Assembly (NCBI GenBank): GCA_030652115.1
Contig: JAUSBK010000003.1
Location: forward strand, 1 to 64,000
Direction: 5' to 3'
Origin: Coriobacteriia bacterium
GTDB lineage: Bacteria > Actinomycetota > Coriobacteriia > Anaerosomatales > Anaerosomataceae
Length of the DNA stretch: 64,000 nt
The position numbers and the translations under genes are program-made. This document shows, one piece after another, positions 39,295 to 48,299 of this stretch. How positions within the stretch are numbered: the first letter of the stretch is position 1; the number at the start of each line of letters is the position of its first letter. Under the pieces are notes generated by a model, which saw only the letters and a program-made list of their open reading frames with translations, did no database searches and was not told the DNA's origin.

Positions 39295-39345
39295 ATTCGA
39301 CGCTCTCAGATGTGTGCTGCGGTGCGCGTCAGCCTTGCGGGACGT

Positions 39346-39768
39346 TTACTTGTTCACCGCTTCGATGAACAACAGCCTGAACTGCTCCATGGTCTTCTCG
39401 AGCTCGCCCATCTCATCATCCCGAACCACCACGATGGGAGCGTCGAACTTGCCGCCGATCACGCTCATGGTGTCGTGGACGATCTTCTTGAGGCGCTTGA
39501 AGAGTAGTCCATCCAGTACTACGAGGAGTCCGGCCGACATGACGAGTGCGAGCACCGCGACCATCACGAGCGCGCGGTTGCGATTGCCCGCCATGTCGGC
39601 GAAGAGCTGCTCCTGAACCGCTTCCTGGTCGATGGTCTCACTGGACGCCTGTTTGACCAGCTCGACGTTCTTGTTGTACGCCGCGTTCATCCCCGCCATG
39701 ATCACAGCGCCGCCCAGCATGTTGACAATCACGACGAGCAAGATGATCCGTACCTTGATGGACTTCAC
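39346..39768 (-). CDS. Membrane protein with HAMP domain
   Basis: The 140-residue protein has two membrane helices (about 5-27 and 62-84) around a short outer loop, then a HAMP-like segment (LLFKRLKKIVHDTM, DDEMGELEKTMEQF). No kinase, methyl-accepting or cyclase domain follows, so it is a HAMP-only protein. The GTG at 39768 is chosen because GAAGGAG lies 6 nt upstream. It could be a partner of a separate signalling protein. Confidence 0.65.
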   Translation of the reverse strand: MKSIKVRIILLVVIVNMLGGAVIMAGMNAAYNKNVELVKQASSETIDQEAVQEQLFADMAGNRNRALVMVAVLALVMSAGLLVVLDGLLFKRLKKIVHDTMSVIGGKFDAPIVVVRDDEMGELEKTMEQFRLLFIEAVNK

Positions 39769-39907
39769 GACGCGCTCCTTCCGGCTTGCTGGTAATCGAA
39801 GTTCGATCGCGCTGGCTCCCGGCGCGCCTACCGTGTTCATCGGCTGTTCGGCCCCAAGCTTGAGACATCGAGGCTCGACTGCCCGGCCTCCTGCGGCTGC
39901 CGACAAG

Positions 39908-39936
39908 TAGACAACGCCGGTCTCGCTCGCTAGAAT
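39908..39936 (+). promoter_or_regulatory. tRNA-Asp promoter (TAGACA-17-TAGAAT)
   Basis: TAGACA (39908-39913) and TAGAAT (39931-39936) are 17 nt apart, about 33 nt before the tRNA. The -10 matches that of tRNA-Val. Confidence 0.55.
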
Positions 39937-39969
39937 CCGTTTGCTGTCCGCCGTGCGGACAACCCTCGC

Positions 39970-40047
39970 GGGGGTGTAGCTCAGTTTGGTTAGAGCGCCG
40001 GCCTGTCAAGCCGGAGGTCGCGGGTTCGAGCCCCGTCACTCCCGCCA
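39970..40047 (+). tRNA. tRNA-Asp (anticodon GTC)
   Basis: The cloverleaf closes: acceptor GGGGGTG/CACTCCC (one G-T pair), anticodon arm CCGGC-CTGTCAA-GCCGG giving GTC, T-arm GCGGG-TTCGAGC-CCCGT, discriminator G and encoded CCA. A 231-bp stretch without a clear gene follows. Confidence 0.95.
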
Positions 40048-40278
40048 TAAGAAACGCAGGTAGGCGTGGTCATACGTGACCGCGCCTGCTTCCTTTCTCC
40101 GAACCAGAGCCGAGGGTGAGACGCTCTCGACGCGGCCCGATGCGCCGGTCGTCCCTCTCGGGCGACCACTCGTCGCGTTCGTACAGCGCCCTGCATCGCG
40201 CAGTGCGCGCGGCGGGTATCTTCCTGCTAACCGCGGCGGCGGTCATCAGGGGCATGTCGATCACTTGGGGGTGGCAGG

Positions 40279-43200
40279 ATGTCGCAGTCCGCGGCGCTAC
40301 TTGGTACGCACCGTTCACGGTCGCTTCGGTTGGCGCGCATCGTGCTCGGAGCGGCCGTTCTCATCCAGGGGCTGGTGTTCGCGCCTGCCACGCCGGCCGC
40401 GGCTGTGCCGCCGACAACGGCGGTGCCGAGTCCGAATCACGACACCACGATGTGGGTCACCGCGAACCCTGCGGCCGTAAGCAACACGGTCTACGCGGCG
40501 GAGTACGCGCCGACGACGGACGGGACGCTCTACCTCGGCGGTGACTTCACGTACGTCGGGCCGCCAACGGGCGGGCACGGCGTCATCAGCAACGATGGAA
40601 CCGGGGACGGAATGGCCGACGGGACGATGGAGGGCGCGTACCCGTACGTCGATGGAAACGTGGTCGTCACTGTGGCCGTGGGCGACGGCTCGGGCGACTT
40701 CATCATCGGCGGGGCGTTCACCTCGGTGGGCGGCGTGGCACGCTCCAACCTTGCGCGCATCAACGCCGACGGTACGCTCGACACCGCCTGGACCACCGGC
40801 GCAAACGACACCGTGCGCACGCTCGCCGTGGACGGCAGCTACGTGTACGCGGGTGGCTCGTTCACTTCCATCGGCGGTCTTGCGTATCCGCGCCTGGCGA
40901 AGCTGGCCGTCTCCGATGGCACGGTGGTCGTTGGCTGGGCGCCGAGCCCCGACAACACGGTCCTCGCGATTGCGGTGACCGGAGAGACGGTGTACGTCGG
41001 AGGCACCTTCACCGCGATCGGTGGCGCACCGCGCAACAACCTCGCTGCCTTGGTGAAGACCGGGATCAGCGGTGGCACCGCGACATCATGGAACCCGAGC
41101 CCTAACGACTCGGTGCATGCGCTCGCCACGAACGGCACCTACCTCTATGCGGGCGGCCACTTCACCACGATCGCCTCGACCTCCCTCAGCAGAGTCGCGA
41201 AGTTCACGGTGTCGACCGGTGCGGTCGTGGCCAGCTGGAATCCGGTGGTGAGCGGTCTCGTCCGGACGATCGCGCTCAACCCGAGCACCACGGGTGGGAC
41301 GAACCTCGTGCTCATCGGCGGGGACTTCGCCACCGTGGACGGAAACGTGAATGCCGACAACCTGACGGCGATCGTCGACGTCAACGGCGAGCTGTACGGC
41401 GGCTGGATCTCCAATCCGGCGGGCAACGTGTTCGCCATCACCGTTACGCCGGGCTCCGTGTACGTGGGTGGTGCCTTCTCGGCGATCAGCGGGCAGACCC
41501 ACCAGAAGCGCATCGTGCGGTACTCCAACGATGGCAACTTCATCTACGACAACATCTGGAATCCGGTGCCGCTTGGAGGGTACGTCGCCAGCATCGCGGT
41601 CTCCGGAACGAATGTGTCGGTGGGCGGCGACATCTACTCCGTGGGCGCACATCGGCGCAACGGCATCGCCGCGCTGGACTCCACCGGCAAGCTGAAGTCG
41701 TGGTATCCCACGGGCGGCGCGAACGGTACCGTCATGGCCATCGAGGCCACGGGCAACGGCAAGCTCTACGTCGGCGGCGGCTTCACGACGATCGGCGGTG
41801 CAAGTCGCAACAACCTGGCCGAGCTTAACCCCAGCACCGCGGCTGTGATGTCGTTCAATCCGAGCGCAAACAATGCAGTACTCGATGTGGTCTCCGACGG
41901 CACGACCGTGTGGGTCTGCGGTGACTTCACACTAGTCGGCGGTCAGGCCCGTTTCCGGATTGCTGCCCTCGATTCAGCGGGCGTTGCCACAGCCTGGTAC
42001 GCAGGCACTGGCGCGAACGATACCGTGAGCACGCTTCATCTCAGCGCCATGAACGACATGATCTACGTAGGCGGCGAGTTCACGGGCATCTTCAACGTCG
42101 CCCGAAACCATCTCGCGCGCATCCAGACGGCGAGTCCCGCCGTCGATGTTGGCTGGGATCCGAACATCACGGGTACGACCGTGGACGACATGATCGCTAC
42201 CTCCACGCACCTGTACGTGGGCGGCAACTTCACTAGCGTGGGTGGCAGCGCGCGCAGCAATCTCGCTGCGGTGAGTCTCTCAACAGGCGTGGCCTCCTCG
42301 GCCTGGATCCCCGATCCGAACGGACGGGTTCTGGCGCTCGCCAGGTCCACTGCTGTCGACGCCATCTTCGTCGGCGGAGAGTTCACACAGGTCGGCGGAC
42401 AGTCTCGCCCGTACGCGACCGCGCTCCGGCCAAGCGGCGACGCGACGATGCTCACGTCCTGGGTGCCGAGAACGAACGGTCCCATCCGGACGCTAGCGGC
42501 TAACGGCACCGGCGTGGTGATAGGCGAGGGGTGGACCGAGCTGAGAAGCGGCACGGCCGACCCGATGGACTGGCACGCCCCAGCCCGCTTCGCGTTCGAC
42601 GACGTGGCCCCCTCGGGCACCATCTCGATCAACGGGGGAGCGGCGAGTACCACCGATCCGAACGTCACGGTGACGATCTCGATCGCCGATGACTCGCCGG
42701 TGGTCACGCAGAACTTCTCGTTCAACAACACGTCCTGGCTTCCGCCGCTCAACGCATCGCTGTCCGCGACCAAAGACCTCACGCTGCCGGCGGGAGACGG
42801 CACCAAGACCGTGTACGCGCGCTTCACCGACGAATCGGGCAACACGCGCACGGTGAGCGACACGATCTACCTGGGCACGCCACCACCGGTCGTTCTCGCT
42901 CCCGTCTACCGCTTCTACAACTTCACCAACAACACGCACTTCTTCACACCGTCGCTCGAAGAGGCCAACGGTGTGATCGCCAACTACCCGAAGGTCTTCC
43001 GCTACGAGGGCATCTGCTACTACACCAACCCGGCGAACAACACCCAGCCGCTCTATCGCTTCTACAATCGCAACAGCAGCAGCCACTTCTACACGGCATC
43101 CGCCGATGAGGCGGCGCACATCCTCGCCACCTGGCCCACCATCTTCCAGCTCGACGGGCAGACGTACGCGGTGAACCCGGGGGCCGTCCCAAACTCGGTA

Positions 43201-43335
43201 CCGGTCTACCGGTTCTTCAACAAGACCAACGGCAGCCACTTCTACACCGCTTCGGCCGAAGAGGCAGACATGGTGATCGCCACCTGGCCCACCATCTACA
43301 ACTTCGAGGGTCCGGCGTTCTGGCTCGGGCAGTAG
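40279..43335 (+). CDS. Large secreted beta-propeller protein with DUF5648-type C-terminal repeats
   Basis: The 1018-residue product has a signal peptide (to about 42) and many repeats with the core (V/Y)GGxFTxIGG spaced by about 40-50 residues, as in delta-60/DUF5122-type propeller repeats, over residues about 80-770. An Ig-like segment follows (about 775-870). The end has three DUF5648-type repeats with YRFYN, HF(F/Y)T and ATWPT, finishing FWLGQ. GGCAGG precedes the ATG. It is probably a cell-surface binding protein. The repeats make it prone to length variation. Confidence 0.88.
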   Translation: MSQSAALLGTHRSRSLRLARIVLGAAVLIQGLVFAPATPAAAVPPTTAVPSPNHDTTMWVTANPAAVSNTVYAAEYAPTTDGTLYLGGDFTYVGPPTGGHGVISNDGTGDGMADGTMEGAYPYVDGNVVVTVAVGDGSGDFIIGGAFTSVGGVARSNLARINADGTLDTAWTTGANDTVRTLAVDGSYVYAGGSFTSIGGLAYPRLAKLAVSDGTVVVGWAPSPDNTVLAIAVTGETVYVGGTFTAIGGAPRNNLAALVKTGISGGTATSWNPSPNDSVHALATNGTYLYAGGHFTTIASTSLSRVAKFTVSTGAVVASWNPVVSGLVRTIALNPSTTGGTNLVLIGGDFATVDGNVNADNLTAIVDVNGELYGGWISNPAGNVFAITVTPGSVYVGGAFSAISGQTHQKRIVRYSNDGNFIYDNIWNPVPLGGYVASIAVSGTNVSVGGDIYSVGAHRRNGIAALDSTGKLKSWYPTGGANGTVMAIEATGNGKLYVGGGFTTIGGASRNNLAELNPSTAAVMSFNPSANNAVLDVVSDGTTVWVCGDFTLVGGQARFRIAALDSAGVATAWYAGTGANDTVSTLHLSAMNDMIYVGGEFTGIFNVARNHLARIQTASPAVDVGWDPNITGTTVDDMIATSTHLYVGGNFTSVGGSARSNLAAVSLSTGVASSAWIPDPNGRVLALARSTAVDAIFVGGEFTQVGGQSRPYATALRPSGDATMLTSWVPRTNGPIRTLAANGTGVVIGEGWTELRSGTADPMDWHAPARFAFDDVAPSGTISINGGAASTTDPNVTVTISIADDSPVVTQNFSFNNTSWLPPLNASLSATKDLTLPAGDGTKTVYARFTDESGNTRTVSDTIYLGTPPPVVLAPVYRFYNFTNNTHFFTPSLEEANGVIANYPKVFRYEGICYYTNPANNTQPLYRFYNRNSSSHFYTASADEAAHILATWPTIFQLDGQTYAVNPGAVPNSVPVYRFFNKTNGSHFYTASAEEADMVIATWPTIYNFEGPAFWLGQ

Positions 43336-43360
43336 CGAAGCGATCCTGAGCGATTCGGAC

Positions 43361-43390
43361 AGGGCCCGCCGGCTTCCGCCGGCGGGCCCT
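43361..43390 (+). terminator. Intrinsic-type hairpin after large surface protein
   Basis: AGGGCCCGCCGGC (43361-43373) and GCCGGCGGGCCCT (43378-43390) pair perfectly around a 4-nt loop. No strong T run follows. Confidence 0.65.
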
Positions 43391-43535
43391 CGTCGTGCCC
43401 GCACCCCGGAAACCGTTCGTCGGATACCGAACTTCGGACGTCCTCCTGCGCCGCCCCTTGGCACTGCACGTGCTGCCCCTGATTCATCGCTCTTCGGCCA
43501 CAAGGTCGGGGTTCCTGAGGGCATGGAGGATCGGG

Positions 43536-44078
43536 ATGAGTCGTTTGCGTAGTGTCCTGTCGCCGCTCGCACTGGTGCTGGTGACCGTGCTGGCCGCCGG
43601 ATCGTTCGTGCTGATCGGCAGCGAGAAGGCCGAGGCGTGTAGCGCTGTGTTCCGCTTCTACAACGCGGATGCAGGCACGCACTTCTACACGACGTCCGAC
43701 GAAGAGGCGAACAAGATCATCGCGTCGTACGCCGACGTGTACACCTACGAGGGCATCGCCTACTCGGCGAACGTGGCCACCAACTTCGATCCGCTCTACC
43801 GCTTCTACAACAAGGCGAATGGCAGCCACTTCTATACCGCCTCGGCATCGGAGAAGGCGGCCGTCGAGGCCACCTGGCCGGGCGTGTACACCTACGAGGG
43901 GGTCGGCTTCAACATCTCTACCACCGAGGTGGCGGGCGGCACGACCGTCTACCGCTTCTACAACAAGGCCAACAGCAGTCACTTCTACACCTCCTCCATC
44001 GAGGAGCGGGATGCCGTGCAGGCTCGCTGGTCCGCCACGTACGCCTACGAGGGCGTTGCCTTCTATGTAGCGCCCTAG
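43536..44078 (+). CDS. Secreted protein consisting of DUF5648-type repeats only
   Basis: A 180-residue product with a signal peptide or single N-terminal anchor (about 10-34, ending near AEACS) and then three repeats (FRFYN, YRFYN, YRFYN, each with HFYT and YEG). It is the minimal form of the tail found on three larger proteins in the window. GGAGG lies upstream of the ATG at 43536. It may show that the module works by itself, for example in binding cell wall or carbohydrate. Confidence 0.85.
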   Translation: MSRLRSVLSPLALVLVTVLAAGSFVLIGSEKAEACSAVFRFYNADAGTHFYTTSDEEANKIIASYADVYTYEGIAYSANVATNFDPLYRFYNKANGSHFYTASASEKAAVEATWPGVYTYEGVGFNISTTEVAGGTTVYRFYNKANSSHFYTSSIEERDAVQARWSATYAYEGVAFYVAP

Positions 44079-44103
44079 AGATCTGTGCGTCGATGCGGGG
44101 TGT

Positions 44104-44133
44104 CGGGTCCGTCGGCTGAAGCCGGCGGACCCG
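44104..44133 (+). terminator. Hairpin terminator after DUF5648-only gene
   Basis: CGGGTCCGTCGGC pairs with GCCGGCGGACCCG around a short TGAA-type loop, with one G-T pair. It ends the transcript before the citrate synthase leader. Confidence 0.6.
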
Positions 44134-44317
44134 ATCCGCTTCAGGAGCCGTGTTGCGACGGTTCGGGTAGAATACCGGTTACGAAGCGTGTCGCGGCCTG
44201 TGTGGCCGCACGCCTCGGCGGCTCCTTCGGTGTGAGCGGCCGGCGGCCCGAGCAAAGCAGACGAACCGGACGGTTGCGGGCCGTCCATTGCCACCGGAGC
44301 GGTGGAGAGGAAGCGAT

Positions 44318-45706
44318 ATGGCAGCGGACGAGACCACGAGCGGGACACAGCACACGCGCGAAACGTCCGAGCAGACGCTCGAGCGCTGGAGCACGATGGC
44401 GCGTGACAGCAGCATCGTCGATACGGAGCTTTACACCCGGTACGACGTGAAGCGCGGTCTTCGGCATGTGTCCGGCAAGGGCGTTCTCGCGGGACTTACG
44501 CAAATCGGCGATGTGGTCGGCTCCGCGCCCGACGGGGACCAGTACGTCCCCATCCCTGGCGAGCTCGTGTACCGCGGCATCGAGATCAACGAGCTCGTCA
44601 ACGGCTTCCTGAGCGAGGGTCGCCTCGGCTTCGAGGAGACCGCCTACCTGGTGCTCTTCGGCGAACTGCCGAACGTGCGGGAGCTGCGGCTGTTCGAGGG
44701 CCAGCTCGCGTCGTACCGTGTCCTGCCGAGGCACTTCGTGCACGACGCCATCCTGCGCATGCCGAGCCGCGACGTGATGAACGCGATGGCGCGCGGCGTT
44801 CTCGCGCTGTACACGCGCGACGAGAACCCCGACGACACGTCGATCCCCGGTGTTCTCCGCCAGAGTCTGCAGATCATCGCGCTCGCTCCGCTGCTGGCGG
44901 TCTACGCCTACCAGGCGTACGCCGACCAGTACCTGCGCGACAGCCTCGTCATCCACCGGCCTGAACCGGACCTCGGCACCGCCGAGAACATCCTGCACAT
45001 GCTGCGCGCGAACAGCCGGTATACCGCGCTCGAAGCGCGCGTGCTCGATCTGGCGCTCGTGCTGCATGCCGAGCACGGTGGCGGAAACAACTCATCGTTC
45101 ACGGCGCACGTGGTCTCTTCCACCGGCACCGATACCTACGCGACGATCGCCGCGTCGCTCGGCTCGCTCAAGGGCCCGCGACACGGCGGTGCGAACATCA
45201 AGATGGTGCGGATGTTCGACGACATCAGGGAGAACGTCGACGACTGGGACGACGACGAGGAGATCGGGGCCTACCTTCTGCGCGTGCTGAACAAGGAAGC
45301 ATTCGATCGCTCCGGCCTCATCTACGGCATGGGCCATCCGGTCTACTCGGTCTCCGATCCGCGCACGATCATCCTGCGCGACTATGCGCGCGATCTCGCG
45401 GCTGCCAAGGGTCTTGCCGAGGAGTATGCGTTGCTCACGAAAGTCGAGGAACTCGCGCCCTCGGCGATCGCCAAGCAGCGCACCGTCTACAAAGGCGTGA
45501 GCGCGAACGTGGACTTCTACTCCGGCTACATCTACCGGATGCTCGACATCCCCGAGGAGCTCTACACGCCGCTCTTCGCGTGCTCGCGCGTGGTGGGCTG
45601 GTGCGCGCACCGCATCGAGGAGCTCGCGAACAACGGCAAGATAATCCGCCCGGCGTACAAGAGCGTTGCCGACCGCCGCGAATACGTGAACTTCGAGGAA
45701 CGGTAG
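44318..45706 (+). CDS. Citrate synthase (citrate/methylcitrate synthase family)
   Basis: The 462-residue enzyme condenses acetyl-CoA (or propionyl-CoA) with oxaloacetate. Family landmarks are EETAYLVLFGELP, the first catalytic His region LHAEHGGGNNSSFT, GLIYGMGHPVYS with the second His, and an Asp in VDFYSGYIY. It is longer than the usual 370-430 residues because of an N-terminal extension. The ATG at 44318 follows GAGAGG. The 239 bp before it hold a -10-like TAGAAT (44168-44173) and GC-rich inverted repeats but no gene. Confidence 0.92.
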   Translation: MAADETTSGTQHTRETSEQTLERWSTMARDSSIVDTELYTRYDVKRGLRHVSGKGVLAGLTQIGDVVGSAPDGDQYVPIPGELVYRGIEINELVNGFLSEGRLGFEETAYLVLFGELPNVRELRLFEGQLASYRVLPRHFVHDAILRMPSRDVMNAMARGVLALYTRDENPDDTSIPGVLRQSLQIIALAPLLAVYAYQAYADQYLRDSLVIHRPEPDLGTAENILHMLRANSRYTALEARVLDLALVLHAEHGGGNNSSFTAHVVSSTGTDTYATIAASLGSLKGPRHGGANIKMVRMFDDIRENVDDWDDDEEIGAYLLRVLNKEAFDRSGLIYGMGHPVYSVSDPRTIILRDYARDLAAAKGLAEEYALLTKVEELAPSAIAKQRTVYKGVSANVDFYSGYIYRMLDIPEELYTPLFACSRVVGWCAHRIEELANNGKIIRPAYKSVADRREYVNFEER

Positions 45707-45732
45707 CGGCCGGCTGCGGCCGGCGAGTCGCC

Positions 45733-46200
45733 ATGGCGACGCTCTTCGTGGATGCCGATGCCTGTCCGGTCACGCGCGAGGCTATCGCGACGGGCCGAAG
45801 CCACGGCATGCGCGTGGTGATCGTGGCGAACAGCACGCAGAACCTCGAGCGTTACGCTTCGCGTAGCGGAGTCGAAGCGATCCAGGTAAGCAGCGGCCAC
45901 GATGCCGCCGACTTCGCGGTGATCGAGCGTCTTGAGTCCGGCGACGTGGTCGTGACGCAGGACATCGGGCTGGCCGCGATGGTCCTTGGCCGTGGCGCGG
46001 GCGCAATCTCGCCGCGGGGGCGCATCTTCTACCTTGCCACTATCGACGCTGAGCTCGCGGTGAGACACGCCGAGGCTAAGCTGCGGCGTCAGGGCGGCAG
46101 ACACGGTGGGCCGTCCAAATTCACCGAGGAGGACCGCGAGCACTTCGTCGAGCAGCTCGAGCGGCTGCTCAGGCAGATGGGCGCTCAGGCGAGCCAGTAG
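45733..46200 (+). CDS. YaiI/YqxD family protein (DUF188)
   Basis: A 155-residue protein with the DUF188 signature VDADACPV at residues 6-13, VTQDIGLA, SPRGR and a C-terminal GGRHGGP with a helical tail. The fold is PIN-like and an RNA-related role is suspected but unproven. It follows citrate synthase by 26 bp and its end overlaps the convergent DUF4345 gene by 16 bp. Confidence 0.9.
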   Translation: MATLFVDADACPVTREAIATGRSHGMRVVIVANSTQNLERYASRSGVEAIQVSSGHDAADFAVIERLESGDVVVTQDIGLAAMVLGRGAGAISPRGRIFYLATIDAELAVRHAEAKLRRQGGRHGGPSKFTEEDREHFVEQLERLLRQMGAQASQ

Positions 46201-46541
46201 CCGCTCAGCAGTGCGGCGCCGATTACAGCGCCGATGGAGAGCACCGCGGCCGCCTGACGGGTGGGCACCCGGTCCACGATGACCGAAACCATGCGCACCG
46301 CCACGTCGGTGAGCCATGCCCCGCCGACCACGGCGAAGACGACAGGCTCCCGGGTGACCAGACACGCCACGCCGAGCGCGATGAACATCCCCCCGAACAC
46401 GGAGCGGATCTCGGATGTTCCGAGCGGGGAGTCGGCCGTGACGCCGATCGCCGCGAGCGATGATGGCCGGATGAGCGCGCCCAGCCCGAACAGCGTCATG
46501 ATTCCGGCGGCGATCAGGGCGGGGACGACCTGCCAGTCCAT
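46185..46541 (-). CDS. DUF4345-like membrane protein
   Basis: A 118-residue protein with four predicted membrane helices and the pattern ALIRPSSLAAIGV followed by SEIRSVFGGMFIALG, typical of DUF4345-type small membrane proteins of unknown role. The ATG at 46541 is preferred because AAAGGAG lies upstream; a longer frame to 46622 would cover the divergent promoter. Confidence 0.75.
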   Translation of the reverse strand: MDWQVVPALIAAGIMTLFGLGALIRPSSLAAIGVTADSPLGTSEIRSVFGGMFIALGVACLVTREPVVFAVVGGAWLTDVAVRMVSVIVDRVPTRQAAAVLSIGAVIGAALLSGYWLA

Positions 46542-46611
46542 TCCGACTCCTTTGGCGGGAGGACGTGCGTTCGAGTGGGTACGTACCCGGATACACGCCA
46601 TGGTCGCGCAG

Positions 46612-46651
46612 TTGACATACACTGCCAGCCCGCTATTGTAACGATTGTTAC
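46612..46651 (+). promoter_or_regulatory. SDR gene promoter with overlapping palindromic operator
   Basis: TTGACA (46612-46617) and TATTGT (46634-46639) are 16 nt apart. The palindrome GTAAC-GATT-GTTAC (46638-46651) overlaps the -10 and the expected transcription start, so a repressor, probably of the TetR type, likely controls the gene. No regulator gene is adjacent. Confidence 0.65.
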
Positions 46652-46711
46652 GAATTCGGGCGCGAGGACGAGAACTCGCGCTCGTTCCGGCTCTAAGGGA
46701 AGGGGTGTTCC

Positions 46712-47476
46712 ATGCGACTCGAAGGTAAGGTAGCGGTCATCACCGGTGCGGGTTCCGGCATGGGCCGCGCGATGGCGAATCTCTTCGCCGCCGAGGGCGC
46801 CAAGATCGTGGCCGCCGAGTGGAACGAGGCGACCCTCGCCGAGGTCGTGGATGAGGTCAAGGCCGCCGGCGGCGAGATCGTTGGCGTTCAGGGCAACGTC
46901 GCCGATCAGGCGGACTGCGAGAAGATCATCGACGAGGCCGTCTCTGCCTTCGGCAAGGTAGACGTCCTGTGCAACAACGCCGGCGTCATGGATCTGAACC
47001 AGGGCGCCGCCGAGATGGACAACGCGATTTGGGATCGGGTGCTCGGCATCAACCTGAACGGCCCGATGTATCTCACGCGCAAGGCCATCCCGGTCATGAA
47101 GGACGCGGGTGGCGGTTCGATCATCAACACCGCGTCGGTGGCGGGTGTTGGTGGCGGCGCAGCGGGATGCGCCTACACCGTCTCGAAGCACGGTGTCATC
47201 GGTCTCACGAGGAACACCGCGTTCCGCTACGCGCAGGAGGGTGTGCGCTGCAACGCGATCGTGGCGGGAGCCGTGGAGACCAACATCATGCAGAGCGTCG
47301 ATCCGACCAAGATGGATCCGGCGGCCAGTGCGCGCTGCCAGACATGGTATGCAGCGATTCCCGGGCAGCTCAAGGCCCTGGACATCGCGAACCTCGCGCT
47401 CTTCCTTGCCTCCGATGAGTCCAAGCTGATCAACGGCGCAGCGATCCCGGCGGACGCAGGCTGGACCGCCGCGTAG
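46712..47476 (+). CDS. Short-chain dehydrogenase/reductase (SDR)
   Basis: The 254-residue enzyme has the classical SDR motifs: TGAGSGMG (cofactor, residues 11-18), NNAG (about 87-90), a catalytic Ser in TASVAG, and YTVSK (Tyr about 155, Lys about 159). It is an NAD(P)-dependent oxidoreductase; an acidic or basic residue after strand 2 would set the cofactor, here AAEWN suggests NAD. The substrate is unknown. A good promoter with operator lies directly upstream. Confidence 0.92.
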   Translation: MRLEGKVAVITGAGSGMGRAMANLFAAEGAKIVAAEWNEATLAEVVDEVKAAGGEIVGVQGNVADQADCEKIIDEAVSAFGKVDVLCNNAGVMDLNQGAAEMDNAIWDRVLGINLNGPMYLTRKAIPVMKDAGGGSIINTASVAGVGGGAAGCAYTVSKHGVIGLTRNTAFRYAQEGVRCNAIVAGAVETNIMQSVDPTKMDPAASARCQTWYAAIPGQLKALDIANLALFLASDESKLINGAAIPADAGWTAA

Positions 47477-47500
47477 CACCGCACGCGACCGAGCGAGACC

Positions 47501-47530
47501 AAGAAGGGCCGCCCGCGGGCGGCCCTTCTT
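47501..47530 (+). terminator. Terminator after SDR gene
   Basis: AAGAAGGGCCGCCC (47501-47514) pairs perfectly with GGGCGGCCCTTCTT (47517-47530). The A-rich and T-rich ends allow termination in either direction. Confidence 0.8.
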
Positions 47531-47549
47531 GCGTGCCGGGCGTGTATCG

Positions 47550-47765
47550 TCACACCGACAGCTGACGCTCGAGTTCGTCGATCAGTTCGAACCGCTCCTC
47601 GCCTGAGAGCGCTTCGAGGTACGCCTGGACCTCTTCGCATGGGGCGTCCGAGGCGAGTCCCAGCGTCTGCTTGATAGCCCGGTCGAGCCGGTGCCGGTTG
47701 CCGGCATCGTTCTCAAGATCGAGCACCCTGAACATCCATCCCATGTGGCGCAGGTAGCACGTCAT
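47550..47765 (-). CDS. Small conserved-looking hypothetical protein
   Basis: A 71-residue acidic helical protein. It begins MTCYLRHMGWMFRVLDLEND and later has a coiled pattern EALSGEERFELIDELERQL. No known motif is seen. It lies 18 bp after the stop of the next gene upstream (47784) in the same direction and may share its transcript. Confidence 0.55.
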   Translation of the reverse strand: MTCYLRHMGWMFRVLDLENDAGNRHRLDRAIKQTLGLASDAPCEEVQAYLEALSGEERFELIDELERQLSV

Positions 47766-47783
47766 CGCGCAAACCCCCCGGCG

Positions 47784-48203
47784 CTAGGTCCAACCTCGCT
47801 CTTCGTACAGTTCGTACCCCTTGGCGAGCGCCTGCTTCATCTGCGTTCGAATCTCAGGTGTCAGCTGCCTGATGTAGAAGCACGATTTCCCCTTGAGCGT
47901 GGCGAGCAGCTCGGGGCCGAAGAAGTCGGCGGCAGCCTGTGGATCGGCGTAGATCGGCATGTAGTAGAAGCCCACGTAGCTCTTCTGGATGATGAGACCC
48001 GCGAAGAAGATCTCGTGCCGCTCGCGGCCGTCGATGACCACGTCCCGCTCCGACCACAGATCGTAGTAGTCGGGTTCGTCGCGACGAACAGTGAAGTGGG
48101 CGGCGTACGGCTCAAGGAGCGCGCGTAGCTCGCCGAAGAGAGGCAGCAGGTCCGGGTTCTTCACGGTCACGTGCGTTCCCTTCGGCCGCATCGTCCTGGG
48201 CAC
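47784..48203 (-). CDS. Conserved hypothetical protein, DUF1801-like
   Basis: The 139-residue protein has YYDLWSERDVVIDGRERHEIFFAG split around a strand pattern, then KSYVGFYYMPIYAD and GKSCFYIRQL, a pattern like YdhG/DUF1801-type small proteins. Both the GTG at 48203 (AAGGGG upstream) and a GTG at 48170 (GAAGGG upstream) are plausible starts. Function unknown. Confidence 0.6.
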   Translation of the reverse strand: MPRTMRPKGTHVTVKNPDLLPLFGELRALLEPYAAHFTVRRDEPDYYDLWSERDVVIDGRERHEIFFAGLIIQKSYVGFYYMPIYADPQAAADFFGPELLATLKGKSCFYIRQLTPEIRTQMKQALAKGYELYEERGWT

Positions 48204-48299
48204 TGTGTACCCCTTCGGCGGTACGACGCGCGCCCTTGCGGCTGGCCGGTGCAGCCACTAGGCTCATGCTGAAGGTCGCGTCACACCGAGGGGGAGCGC

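Noticed and set aside
40540-42500. Regular repeats as a CRISPR array
   Set aside because: The repeats are degenerate GGxFT-type propeller blade codons within one long open frame, not identical repeats with unique spacers.
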